Assembly: GCF_012030425.1 (NCBI RefSeq)
Contig: NZ_JAAUVN010000002.1
Location: 682,001-746,000, forward strand
Length of the DNA stretch: 64,000 bases
Source of the DNA: Sphingobacterium sp. B16(2022)
Lineage (GTDB): Bacteria > Bacteroidota > Bacteroidia > Sphingobacteriales > Sphingobacteriaceae
Reading direction: 5' to 3'
Within the stretch, counting starts at the first letter, position 1, and each line of letters starts with the position of its first letter. The notes under the pieces were generated by a model. It was not told the DNA's origin. It made no database searches and worked only from the letters and a program-made list of their open reading frames with translations. The translations under genes and the position numbers were made by a program. Shown in pieces: positions 42,775 to 51,705 of this stretch.

Positions 42775-43596
42775 TCATTTTCCACTTTCATTTTCCTCAT
42801 GTCTTTCTGTGGCCGATTTATCTTCTGCTACACCAGATTTCCAGTAGGAGTACGCATAAAGTTCTTCTTGTTTCCAGCCTTTTTCTTTTCGTAAATAATG
42901 ACGTATTTCTTTCACAGAAGAAAATTCTGCCGCTACATAACCCGAGCGGGAGTGCTCTGGAAGTGATTGTTGTTTAACAACTGCTGCTATGTTACTGCCT
43001 AATTGAGGACTGGAGTTGTAGAGCCAAATAAATTTGATATCCGCTTTGGTCGATAATTGCTGTTCATCCTCTTTGCTGTGTACTTCGATGATACAGATAC
43101 CTTTAGCTGTCTCGGGCAGATCCTCTAATATTGCTCCAAGTACCGGAATGGCAGTTGCATCGCCTACTAAGAGATAGTTCGCTGCTTTACCGTATAATTC
43201 ACTTTTACCATCTTTCATTAAAACACCCAGTAGCTCACCTTTTTGAGCATTAATGGCCCAAGAAGTTGCAGGTCCTTCATCACCATGTGCAACAAAGTCA
43301 ATATAAATTTCTTTTTTTTGAAGATTGATACCCCTATGTGTGTAGGTTCGAACTATAGGGCGAATCTCATCGGGTTGGGGTTTCCACTGCTTTTTGTCAT
43401 AATCAAATTCTGGAAAATAAACAGTGCCGATTCCCGCGGGAGGTATAAGTATCTTGTTATTGACTCCGATTGTCGTATTACTGAATGATGGAACACTTTC
43501 GCCCGTGAGGTATATGCGAATATAATGCGGTGTAATATATGCTTTACGGCTTACCGTTAATGTAGCCTGTAGGGGTTTGAAATTTTGTTTACTCAT
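42775..43596 (-). CDS. Siderophore-interacting protein (NADPH-dependent ferric-siderophore reductase)
   Basis: 273 residues. FAD-binding: RPIVRTYTHRGINLQKKEI (R-x-Y-T), with FVAHGDEGPATSWAINAQKG. NAD-binding C-terminal SIP domain: YLLVGDATAIPVLGAILEDL, and the closing YAYSYWKSGVAED, which is diagnostic of the ViuB/YqjH family. It releases iron from imported ferric siderophores in the cytoplasm. A divergent AraC regulator starts 252 bases away and shares the promoter region, so iron- or siderophore-responsive control by that regulator is likely. Confidence 0.9.
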   Translation of the reverse strand: MSKQNFKPLQATLTVSRKAYITPHYIRIYLTGESVPSFSNTTIGVNNKILIPPAGIGTVYFPEFDYDKKQWKPQPDEIRPIVRTYTHRGINLQKKEIYIDFVAHGDEGPATSWAINAQKGELLGVLMKDGKSELYGKAANYLLVGDATAIPVLGAILEDLPETAKGICIIEVHSKEDEQQLSTKADIKFIWLYNSSPQLGSNIAAVVKQQSLPEHSRSGYVAAEFSSVKEIRHYLRKEKGWKQEELYAYSYWKSGVAEDKSATERHEENESGK

Positions 43597-43746
43597 TTTA
43601 TACGTTTGATTAACTTATTTGCTCAATGGTCTCTTGAAAACCTGCAACGTGATTATTCATTTTGCGCATCTGCACTTGATGGGAATAATGATAAGCGGCG
43701 CGTTGCATATTCAATCTTACTATTAAGAATAATTCTAAATAATTTA

Positions 43747-43764
43747 TATATTTGTGCAAATATA
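43747..43764. promoter_or_regulatory. Overlapping divergent -7 boxes between SIP and AraC genes
   Basis: TATATTTG-TG-CAAATATA is a perfect palindrome whose two arms are each a consensus -7 element (TAnnTTTG), one for each strand. It sits between the divergent siderophore reductase and AraC-type genes. Neither direction has a strong -33 element, which fits activator-dependent promoters; a palindromic operator is the alternative. Confidence 0.5.
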
Positions 43765-43847
43765 AGAAGTTAATTATCCTAAAAAGGTCTGTGAAAAGGA
43801 ATAAAAGATCCGCGAGAAGGAGAAACTGAATCAAAATTTAACATATA

Positions 43848-44828
43848 ATGACGCTACGATTGTACAATACCGACATCTCTAATTTGCTTTTGGAAAAAGA
43901 GTATCCGGATGTTTTATCTGCATCGGATGGTCGAATACAGGAATATACAACTCATCTCGAACTTCCAATCGGAAAGGGATGTTACCGTGAAATATATTTT
44001 GAGGGAGTACATATTGGTTTTGGTGATGCTATTTTGTCCAATAATCTAATGCTGTATTTTGAAAGTGATTTTGAAACCGTAGAGATGCATTTTGCTCTAA
44101 AAGGTAAAAGTACTGCGATCACAGAGCATTTTAAAAAAGAGGTAAGTTTTGATTCTCACCAACATAATATCATATATGCCAACCAGCTACATGGGAAGAT
44201 GAAATGGGAAAGTGATGTTTTTCAGTTATTTGAGATTAATTTGGCTCCGTCATTCTTTAAAAGATTTCTTCCGGAGGATACTCTTTTATTTGACAGATTT
44301 CGAAATGCAATTGAGAAGGGATATTCTGAGACAATAAATGTGGAAAATAATCGAATTAGTCGTCAGATGTATGAGATTATAGATGACATTATGAACTGTC
44401 AGAGAAAAAATGTTTTTAAAAGAATGTTTCTCGAGGCAAAGGTAATTGAGCTCCTATTGCTGCAGTTTGAACAACTGAGCGAAGTGGCTCACATCCATGT
44501 TTCTTTAAGAAAGGAAGATATTCATAAAGTGTATGCGGTGCGGGAGTTTATTATGAATAATCTCAATAATGCTTGTTCATTGATTGAGCTGGCACATCAT
44601 GTGGGTACAAATGAGTTTACACTTAAAAAGGGTTTTAAAGAGCTGTTTGGAACAACAGTTTTTGGATTTTGGACGGATGCTAAAATGAATCAGGCTAAAC
44701 TGATGATTACCGAACAGGATATGAGTATCAGTGAGGTTTCGGACAGTATAGGATATAAAAATCCACGTCATTTCTCGGCGGCTTTTAAAAGAAAATTTGG
44801 TGTTATCCCGAGCCAGTTTAAAAAGTAA
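43848..44828 (+). CDS. AraC family transcriptional regulator
   Basis: 326 residues. Long N-terminal sensor region (about 1-220) of the type seen in PchR/YbtA-like siderophore regulators (MHFALKGKSTAITEHFK). C-terminal AraC domain: IELAHHVGTNEFTLKKGFKE and ISEVSDSIGYKNPRHFSAAF. Divergent to the siderophore-interacting protein gene, which is consistent with a siderophore-responsive activator (inference). Confidence 0.9.
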   Translation: MTLRLYNTDISNLLLEKEYPDVLSASDGRIQEYTTHLELPIGKGCYREIYFEGVHIGFGDAILSNNLMLYFESDFETVEMHFALKGKSTAITEHFKKEVSFDSHQHNIIYANQLHGKMKWESDVFQLFEINLAPSFFKRFLPEDTLLFDRFRNAIEKGYSETINVENNRISRQMYEIIDDIMNCQRKNVFKRMFLEAKVIELLLLQFEQLSEVAHIHVSLRKEDIHKVYAVREFIMNNLNNACSLIELAHHVGTNEFTLKKGFKELFGTTVFGFWTDAKMNQAKLMITEQDMSISEVSDSIGYKNPRHFSAAFKRKFGVIPSQFKK

Positions 44829-44955
44829 ACTACATCGGTCTCATTTTTAGCTGAATACCATCCTCACATAATGTGTTAAATTTATTCACTATTGTTAATA
44901 GTAAATAAAGGTTTAGCGTACAAATATGTAAAGCACCGATATCGTTTCTTATTAT

Positions 44956-46014
44956 TTATTCTGTACCGCGGTTTGTCTTCTTCATTAATATTCTAGCTTT
45001 TCTTAATTGCATCGTGGCATGATGGAGTAATTTGGCATTATATAAAATCCATCCGCCTATCATTCCGATGACGCTTCCAATAAAAATATCAATCATACGT
45101 GCAAAAAAGATCTCGTTGGTGTCTTGAGTTAACTGTTTACCAGATTCGGAGAGGAAAATAGTTAGGATCGTAATAAAAACAACTGCAATTGCATAATTCC
45201 TTACGACTAAGAATTCTACGATGACTTGCAATAGGGTAATACTTATGACCATAATAAGTGGCGTTGGGTTTCCTGACGCAATTAGCCAGGTAATTCCAAG
45301 ACCAACTAATGTTCCGGTTATACGCTGTGTTGCTCTGAGCCAAACATGCTTAGAGCTGCTTCCCTGCATTACCGCTAAGCAAGAGATGGGGATCCAGTAT
45401 GGTTTTTCAATGTTTAACGAAAATGCTACAGCTAAGGAGAAAGCCATAATGAGTCCAAAAATGAGAGATTCTACAATATTGGTGTAACTCGATTTCAGAT
45501 GAATGCTATTTTCGGGCTGATTATTCTTTTTTAGAGTAAGTAAGCTATATATTAAACCGATACCACAGGTTAATATGGTTCCCATTGCAACATAACCAAT
45601 TTTTTCGGCTATATTTTCAGGTTGAAAGGGAGAACAAATGGCCGTAGATGCCAGCATGATGAAGAAGAAATTGCCTGGTGGACGGGTAAGTTGAAGCTTA
45701 TGCAGGGAGTAATGTACTCCGAAGGAGAAAAGACCCAATGCAATAGGGGCAATCATTGGGTTGAACGAAAATAACAATCCAACCGAAAAAGATAGCATAA
45801 GCCCAAAACAACAAGTCATCAGTAAGATCATGCGTTCGATAAGCTTATCTGATTGAATGTATAAGATTGATAGTCCAGCTAGGGATCCCAGCTTTCCAGC
45901 TTCAATGTTGTCCATATACCAGCCCAGAATCATAGGAATGCCTACACTTAATCCTGCGACGATGGGAAGATGCCATTGTCTATTTGTTTTATTAAATTTA
46001 AAAAACGATTCCAT
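44956..46014 (-). CDS. FUSC family (fusaric acid resistance-like) membrane protein
   Basis: 352 residues from ATG 46014; an in-frame ATG at 46077 would add 21 polar residues. About ten hydrophobic segments; the FUSC block VAFSLNIEKPYWIPISCLAV, then HVWLRATQRITGTLVGLGIT (the R-x-x-G-T-x-x-G motif) and AVVFITILTIFLSE. FUSC proteins form the membrane part of aromatic-acid or drug efflux systems, usually with a membrane-fusion partner; none is next to it here. Topology suggests inner membrane. Confidence 0.82.
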   Translation of the reverse strand: MESFFKFNKTNRQWHLPIVAGLSVGIPMILGWYMDNIEAGKLGSLAGLSILYIQSDKLIERMILLMTCCFGLMLSFSVGLLFSFNPMIAPIALGLFSFGVHYSLHKLQLTRPPGNFFFIMLASTAICSPFQPENIAEKIGYVAMGTILTCGIGLIYSLLTLKKNNQPENSIHLKSSYTNIVESLIFGLIMAFSLAVAFSLNIEKPYWIPISCLAVMQGSSSKHVWLRATQRITGTLVGLGITWLIASGNPTPLIMVISITLLQVIVEFLVVRNYAIAVVFITILTIFLSESGKQLTQDTNEIFFARMIDIFIGSVIGMIGGWILYNAKLLHHATMQLRKARILMKKTNRGTE

Positions 46015-46205
46015 GAGTTTTTCTTTTTGACCCGGTTTCTCTAACGAATTAGTTTGTCGCTCTAATTTAAAAACCAAACAAAGGTAATGATGTTTTTTAT
46101 TTCTGATAATTTTCCATTCTCATTTTAGACTTTTGACGGTTTAAGCAAAAAGCAGGAAGTTGTAGCTTGTATTTTAATTGAATATTTATAATGGACAGCT
46201 TATTG

Positions 46206-47399
46206 TCAGTCTGCTCTCTTTAGTTTATTTCCGATTACTAATAAAGTTAAACCTATACAGATGGATAAGATAAAATAGCAGATCGCTAATGTCTGTTGGT
46301 CACCAACATTCAATATACTGACCAGGCTGTAGCTGGCAAAAGAAGTCACGATATAAGCCCCGCCACTGGTTAATCCACCTGCTGCGCCTGCATATTGTGG
46401 GAACCGTGTCAAACAATAGGTGAAGTAGATGTTGTACATAAATCCCATCAGGAAATGCATTAATAAAGCAAAAAACATCAGAGAAAATAAGCTGTAATAC
46501 CAGAATGCTGTTGCAAACATTAAACAGGCTAATGTGGCTTGTCCGATTGTTGCTAGCCGTAGTTTTTTTAGCATAGGCTTTGCTAACATAGCTTTACTCA
46601 GTAAGCCTCCGAACAGTAAAAATAAGCCAGAAAGAAGAGACATATTTCCGGTCATGACAGGAGAAAAATTAAAGTCATGCTCGATCATAAAAGGTGCAGA
46701 CATCCCAAATACAATAGCCATAGCGTAACTGAATCCCAATAGCACTATGCCCATGCTGAAGTCTTTAGCGCTCAACATCACTTTAAAAGCATTAACTGTA
46801 CCCGAAATGCGGTAGGGTTTTTGTTCTTTTAGTGTTTCTCCTGTAAACCGGTACTCCAATAAAAACATGATGAGTGCATAAATAGCAAGGAAATAAAAAT
46901 TTCCTTTCCAGCCAACATAATTTTGCAGAAACCCGCCTAAGAATGGTGCAAGAATGGGGGCGGACGACCATACAATAGATAGTAATGAGGTGTAATTTTT
47001 TAATTTGTCACCGTCATAAACATCCACGAGAAAGCTACGTTTGGATACCATAATAATAGAAATGACTAAGCCTTGGATGGCCCGCATACCGATTATAAAA
47101 TAAATATTGGAAGAGTTGATCAGTAAGATATTGCTCAGGATAAATAGTACTAATGCTAACATGCTTAATCTGTAACGGCCATAACTGTCCACTAAACTTC
47201 CTAGAAGAAGTTGTCCCAGGCCATAAAAAATGAGATAAACTGTCAGGGTTAATCGGACACTTGATATGGAGGTTCCTAATGCGGTTACCATATCCGGAAA
47301 AGAAGGGATGTAAATGTCCATCGCAAAACCGGAAAGCGGTATAAGCATAAATGTCAAAATAGTACTGATACCCTCGTGTTTCTTTTCTTGTCTTCTCAT
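46206..47399 (-). CDS. MFS multidrug efflux transporter (Bcr/CflA-like, DHA1)
   Basis: 397 residues with twelve hydrophobic segments. The N-terminal GFAMDIYIPSFPDMVTALGT and the motif A-like LGSLVDSYGRYRLSMLALV are typical of the drug:H+ antiporter Bcr/CflA group. An AraC-type gene lies 107 bases upstream on the same strand and may control it. Substrate unknown. Confidence 0.88.
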   Translation of the reverse strand: MRRQEKKHEGISTILTFMLIPLSGFAMDIYIPSFPDMVTALGTSISSVRLTLTVYLIFYGLGQLLLGSLVDSYGRYRLSMLALVLFILSNILLINSSNIYFIIGMRAIQGLVISIIMVSKRSFLVDVYDGDKLKNYTSLLSIVWSSAPILAPFLGGFLQNYVGWKGNFYFLAIYALIMFLLEYRFTGETLKEQKPYRISGTVNAFKVMLSAKDFSMGIVLLGFSYAMAIVFGMSAPFMIEHDFNFSPVMTGNMSLLSGLFLLFGGLLSKAMLAKPMLKKLRLATIGQATLACLMFATAFWYYSLFSLMFFALLMHFLMGFMYNIYFTYCLTRFPQYAGAAGGLTSGGAYIVTSFASYSLVSILNVGDQQTLAICYFILSICIGLTLLVIGNKLKRAD

Positions 47400-47506
47400 C
47401 CTAAAATCATATTATCTTGATCAACCTGTTTCCTTAATGCTGTCAGCAAAATTAAAGGAAGATCGATGTATTAAAAAGACAGGATTCAAAGTTATTTTTA
47501 CGAAAA

Positions 47507-48421
47507 TCAAACTTGTTTCATAAATCTTACGCGGTGAATTTTAGGCGTAATAAGCGCATGTTTTTTAAAGAAGGAAGTAAAGTGTTGCGGATATTCAAAA
47601 CCTAGACCCTGACCGATCTGTCCGATGGTCCAGTCGCTATTTTCCAATAGTTTTTTACCCTCTAATAATAAGCGTTCCTGAATATGCTGAGAAGTCGACT
47701 TTCCGGTCATTGCCTTAAGCAGATGGTTGAGATGATTGATATGGGTATTTAAACGATTGGCATAATCAGCAGGACTTTTTAAATACAGAATCTGCTGCGG
47801 TGACTCTAGTGGAAACTGATTATTTAATAGGGTGAAAAACTGATGTACTAACCGGTTGCTTGCCGGAATGCGCTGTCCATCGATGGTTTCGCGATGTACT
47901 TTGATAACGTTGTAGATAATGAGACGCAGTATGCTGTCAATGATTTCATTTTTAAACATATGTCCATCCATATGTTCTGACGCAAGTCTTTCAAAATAAA
48001 AAAAGAGCTCCTGGAATTTTGCCTGATCGAGATGGATGTAGGTAAACGGTTTCGCTATCATCTCTTCATGCACGCGGTCGAATTCTAGTTTCATTTCTTT
48101 GGTTAAAAATGATTCATTGAAAAGGCAGACGTAACCGTCCTGATTTGCAGCAAGTGGTTCCCAGCCATAATTGACTTCCGGGCGTGAGAAGAATATGGTG
48201 GGCCGGTCTACTTTTAGCTCACCCTGATCTGTAATTAAAATTCCGGGATTCTGTGTGAGTGTTATTTTGTAATAGTCTCTGCGTGCATAGGGGAGACTTA
48301 GCATACAGCTCTCCGTTTTGATGACATTGAAATGTAAAGCATTCCGTTGAGAATGGATGAGATCTAAAGGGATTTCTTTCTTTATATTGGTATAATAACC
48401 TAATAAATCTTCTGTTTGCAT
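47507..48421 (-). CDS. AraC family transcriptional regulator
   Basis: 304 residues. N-terminal cupin-like sensor (about 30-170: YKITLTQNPGILITDQGELK, FFSRPEVNYGWEPLA). C-terminal HTH: LNHLLKAMTGKSTSQHIQER and DWTIGQIGQGLGFEYPQHFT. Upstream of and same strand as the MFS efflux gene; likely its activator (inference). Confidence 0.9.
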   Translation of the reverse strand: MQTEDLLGYYTNIKKEIPLDLIHSQRNALHFNVIKTESCMLSLPYARRDYYKITLTQNPGILITDQGELKVDRPTIFFSRPEVNYGWEPLAANQDGYVCLFNESFLTKEMKLEFDRVHEEMIAKPFTYIHLDQAKFQELFFYFERLASEHMDGHMFKNEIIDSILRLIIYNVIKVHRETIDGQRIPASNRLVHQFFTLLNNQFPLESPQQILYLKSPADYANRLNTHINHLNHLLKAMTGKSTSQHIQERLLLEGKKLLENSDWTIGQIGQGLGFEYPQHFTSFFKKHALITPKIHRVRFMKQV

Positions 48422-48523
48422 CTTTTTAATTAATTACATAATTCAAAGATAGTGAATTGCTTTTTTATACGGAGAGAGTAGTTGAAATGTTGTGTATTTA
48501 TTACAGCTGCTTGCATAGTTTAA

Positions 48524-49078
48524 TTATTTTTTAGGGATAATTTCTACCCATTTTTTTTCCAAGTATAGGGTCGTTCCTTTGATTTTGGTTGCATCTATAA
48601 ATGTGGCTTGAACAAAGTTCCCAGTGATATTTTTATATTTTAATTTTAGGCCTTTCTCATCCAAGCCGGAAGTTTCATAATAGGCGCCTAATGGAAGTTT
48701 AAAGGGATTGTTCTTAACGTCGTTGGTGAAAATGGATAGTAAAAATAGTCTTTTGGAATTGGTGTCAGGTTTTTCATAGCCAAATATACGATGATCAAGT
48801 CTCATATTGGCGTTTAGCGTTAGGATGCTATCCGAAGTATTCAGATCCACGTAGGCCTTTGTTACATCATCTGCAGAAACTGTAACAGATGCGTTGTTTT
48901 CTGATTCTATGCGCGCTAATGTATCGATTTTTGGAACCTCTATTTTTGTTGGAAAATCAACTGTATCTACTCTTAAACTGTCTTTACTAATTTTTCTTTC
49001 ATCTACCTTTTTTGATTTTGAATTGTTGCAACTTAAGATCAAAAAAGGTAGTAAACCGATTATTGTTTTAAACTTCAT
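48524..49078 (-). CDS. Lipoprotein of unknown function (184 aa)
   Basis: Signal peptide with lipobox LILSC (Cys17), then a long charged linker (about 18-65, KKVDERKISKDSLRVDTVDF) and a C-terminal beta-rich domain ending GTTLYLEKKWVEIIPKK. No family recognised. Confidence 0.6.
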   Translation of the reverse strand: MKFKTIIGLLPFLILSCNNSKSKKVDERKISKDSLRVDTVDFPTKIEVPKIDTLARIESENNASVTVSADDVTKAYVDLNTSDSILTLNANMRLDHRIFGYEKPDTNSKRLFLLSIFTNDVKNNPFKLPLGAYYETSGLDEKGLKLKYKNITGNFVQATFIDATKIKGTTLYLEKKWVEIIPKK

Positions 49079-49576
49079 GTTATTCGTTTTTTAATATTTT
49101 ATCAATTCTGTTACTGTATCAAATCGATATTTAATATGTGCCTCTTTGTGTATCTATTTCTCAGTCTTTTTGAATATAACAATTTATTTTTTAAAGGATA
49201 TGTGGTTTAGCTCTTTGGTTTAATAACCGTAGATAGGTGCCACGATAATTATCAAGAAAACAACTATGCTATAGTTTTTGTTGGTGCTAAGCTAACATAC
49301 CTTAGAATGCCGTTTACAGGAGCGTAATCTAAACTGGATTCGCATTTGGAAGATCAATTAAAATAATATTTCGGTTGATTCTAAAGGAGAGCGTGTTAAT
49401 GTATTGTAGACACATATATCAGGAATGCATATGATATTTGAGTGAACGAATTGAAGAGTGATTAATTAAGTAAGATGAGACGTTTTGGGAATTAAAACAT
49501 CTATAAAGAGCGCACATGGCTGGCGACCCTTATAAATGTTTTAATTAATGGTAATAGGATTTATAAGTATAAATAC
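49079..49576. other. Intergenic region with possible coding debris
   Basis: About 500 bases. A short plus-strand stretch at roughly 49247-49330 (NNYAIVFVGAKLTYLRMPF) looks protein-like but is closed by stops on both sides; I cannot name its origin. The palindrome AAGTAT-AA-ATACTT just after the TlpA-like gene's stop (near 49567) may be its terminator. Confidence 0.3.
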
Positions 49577-50698
49577 TTAAGGTTTCAAAATTTCTGCTAG
49601 TTTTTTTTCTAAATCAGCTCCTCTTAAGTTTTTGGCAATAATCTTTCCTTCGGGATCTAGTAAAAAGTTAGAAGGAATTGCGCGGATACCATATTGAGTA
49701 GAAATATCATTTTTCCAGCCTTTTAAATCAGATAATTGGGTCCAATCCTGAAGTTTATCATCTTTGATCGCTTTAAGCCATGCATTTTTACCTTTTTCAT
49801 CATCTAAAGAGATGCCGATAATAGTAAAACCTTTATCCTTAAAGGTATGAAATGCTTTTACGACATTTGGGTTTTCAGCTCTACATGGACCACACCAGCT
49901 AGCCCAAAAATCTAAAAGCACATATTTGCCTCTGTATTCTTCTAATTTTACTATTCGGCCGGAAGTATCCTGCTGACTGAAAGTAGGGGCAATACTCCCC
50001 AGACCTACGGCTTTGTGTAATAATAACTGTTCGTAGTATTTTTTTCCTGCAGTGCTGTTTTTAACAGTAGATGATAGTTTATCATAAAGCGGATATATTT
50101 CTTTGTACTCAGGCGAATACCCGCCGATTGCCTGCACTACATCTAAGGCAATGGGACTGTTGGGGTTTTTGGTTAAAAATTCCTTGCGTATAGTCGTTCG
50201 TTTTTGGTTGATCTCTTTATTTGTTTCATCAATTTTATGCTTCACAGTTAAGGTTTCTTTTTCTGTATCAGGTAGGTTTCTGTACCATTCGTAAAGTTTG
50301 GTCTGCTCGTCGTTGTACGGCTTGAGCAGTGCTGTTAATTTTTGATCATCGGCATTGACTGCACCGCCTTTGATAGTAGCGTTGTTTATAGAGTCTTTAC
50401 TGGATACCACAAGTTTACCTGCCTCGATGTAAAATGGAAAGGCATATCGGTAGGCCTGTCTTAGACTTGAGCCAACCAAAAGATGTGCCTTTATAGGGCT
50501 TTCTACCTCTCCGGAAAATATAAATTTACCCTGAGGATTAATGTCTACAGAATCTGTTTGACTGCCTTTAAGCAGGTAAGCTTTGTATTCCTTTTTTACA
50601 ACAGGAATATGGCCCTGGATTTCAAATTTTGAAACCTGTGCTTGCGAAACAATCGGAGCAAGCAATAAAAGCAAGATGTGTTTTGTGATTTTTTTCAT
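49577..50698 (-). CDS. TlpA-type thioredoxin with N-terminal DUF4369
   Basis: 373 residues. Signal peptide (1-21, ending VSQAQ); DUF4369 (about 24-115: FEIQGHIPVVKKEYKAYLLK); a helical linker; and a thioredoxin/AhpC-TSA domain (about 232-373) with the active site Trp268-Cys269-Gly-Pro-Cys272. Periplasmic thiol-disulfide exchange. It is the last gene of the SusC-SusD-DUF4465 operon, which is a recurrent arrangement in Sphingobacteriaceae; the redox step may serve a disulfide- or cofactor-bearing substrate. Confidence 0.92.
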   Translation of the reverse strand: MKKITKHILLLLLAPIVSQAQVSKFEIQGHIPVVKKEYKAYLLKGSQTDSVDINPQGKFIFSGEVESPIKAHLLVGSSLRQAYRYAFPFYIEAGKLVVSSKDSINNATIKGGAVNADDQKLTALLKPYNDEQTKLYEWYRNLPDTEKETLTVKHKIDETNKEINQKRTTIRKEFLTKNPNSPIALDVVQAIGGYSPEYKEIYPLYDKLSSTVKNSTAGKKYYEQLLLHKAVGLGSIAPTFSQQDTSGRIVKLEEYRGKYVLLDFWASWCGPCRAENPNVVKAFHTFKDKGFTIIGISLDDEKGKNAWLKAIKDDKLQDWTQLSDLKGWKNDISTQYGIRAIPSNFLLDPEGKIIAKNLRGADLEKKLAEILKP

Positions 50699-50715
50699 GT
50701 TTGTATATTTTAGTA

Positions 50716-51669
50716 TTAATGTTGAATGCGTAAGCCGTCTAATGCAAAATATGCGGGACTTAATAATGTTTGCTCCGCATCCCGATAATTTCCATCAATT
50801 GTAAATAATATCTTGTCAACCCGCCCTAAAGGCTGCAAATCAACTTTTGTCCAGTTGGAACGAATGGTCTCCACCGTTGGGTTCTGAATATCACCACCTT
50901 TGGTCGTGCCCAGGTAGAATGTTGTGGTTCCTGTCAGCGAACCTTTAAGGTATCCTGTTATCAGCAAGCGGATATAAGTTGGAGTCTTGCTCAGAGCAGT
51001 ATAGCCTGCTATTCGGGTGAGATCTTTTCCTGCTAATGTGGGCAGATACCATCGGCCATAGTCTGCTGTGGAGGTACTTGAAATGTTGGGATTCCGAACT
51101 TTGGTTCCGTCAAGCTTGTACTGTTGGGTGGCAGGATCCAATGTGCCCGAATAGTTCGATCCATAGTTTGCCAGAAGATATGTATAAGCTGTGTTAGCAA
51201 TTAGTACATGTTGAGGCGCGACAGCGTCATCAAACGATAAAAATGCCTGATCATCTTTTGCGTGTCCGATGAGGTAAGTTTCTGTTCTATTGGGGGTGGT
51301 CGTGTAGACGCTAAATACTGTCGAATCTATAGCTGATCTTTTTAAATCTGCCGATACCCCTGTCGATGGTCTGAAATCTGGACTTAGGACCCAAGGGTAG
51401 GAACGGTAGTTTTTATTGGACAATGCAAAACCACTGAAATCTGTAGCACCTTTTTTTTGGATATTAATCTGTACAAAGCCTGTGGATGTGGCGCCTGATC
51501 GAAAAGGTGCATCTGGTATGCGGCTGGAAAACCTTTCCAATATGATTTCATTGAAGGTGATATCTTCCGGGTAAGGAACCAAAGCATCTTTGACCTCATC
51601 TTTGCATGATGCTGTGAGAAATGTCAGACCCAATAGTGAGAGATAACTGAGTGTTCTAAATATATTCAT
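50716..51669 (-). CDS. DUF4465-like surface lipoprotein
   Basis: 317 residues, lipobox LTASC (Cys22). The DUF4465 pattern is visible as DFSGFALSNKNYRSYPW early on, FDDAVAPQHVLIANTAYTYL in the middle, and IRLLITGYLKGSLTGTTTFY, WTKVDLQPLGRVDKILFTID, SPAYFALDGLRI at the end. DUF4465 proteins are SusCD-associated ligand-binding surface lipoproteins, some linked to cobamide capture. The ligand here is unknown. Confidence 0.78.
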   Translation of the reverse strand: MNIFRTLSYLSLLGLTFLTASCKDEVKDALVPYPEDITFNEIILERFSSRIPDAPFRSGATSTGFVQINIQKKGATDFSGFALSNKNYRSYPWVLSPDFRPSTGVSADLKRSAIDSTVFSVYTTTPNRTETYLIGHAKDDQAFLSFDDAVAPQHVLIANTAYTYLLANYGSNYSGTLDPATQQYKLDGTKVRNPNISSTSTADYGRWYLPTLAGKDLTRIAGYTALSKTPTYIRLLITGYLKGSLTGTTTFYLGTTKGGDIQNPTVETIRSNWTKVDLQPLGRVDKILFTIDGNYRDAEQTLLSPAYFALDGLRIQH

Positions 51670-51705
51670 GTTTTGAATTAATAATTGTAAAAATAATAGT
51701 GTTGT

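Noticed and set aside
43610..43834. 74-aa minus-strand ORF in the SIP/AraC intergenic region
   Set aside because: It covers the palindromic promoter region and reads as random Leu/Phe-rich translation of AT-rich DNA.
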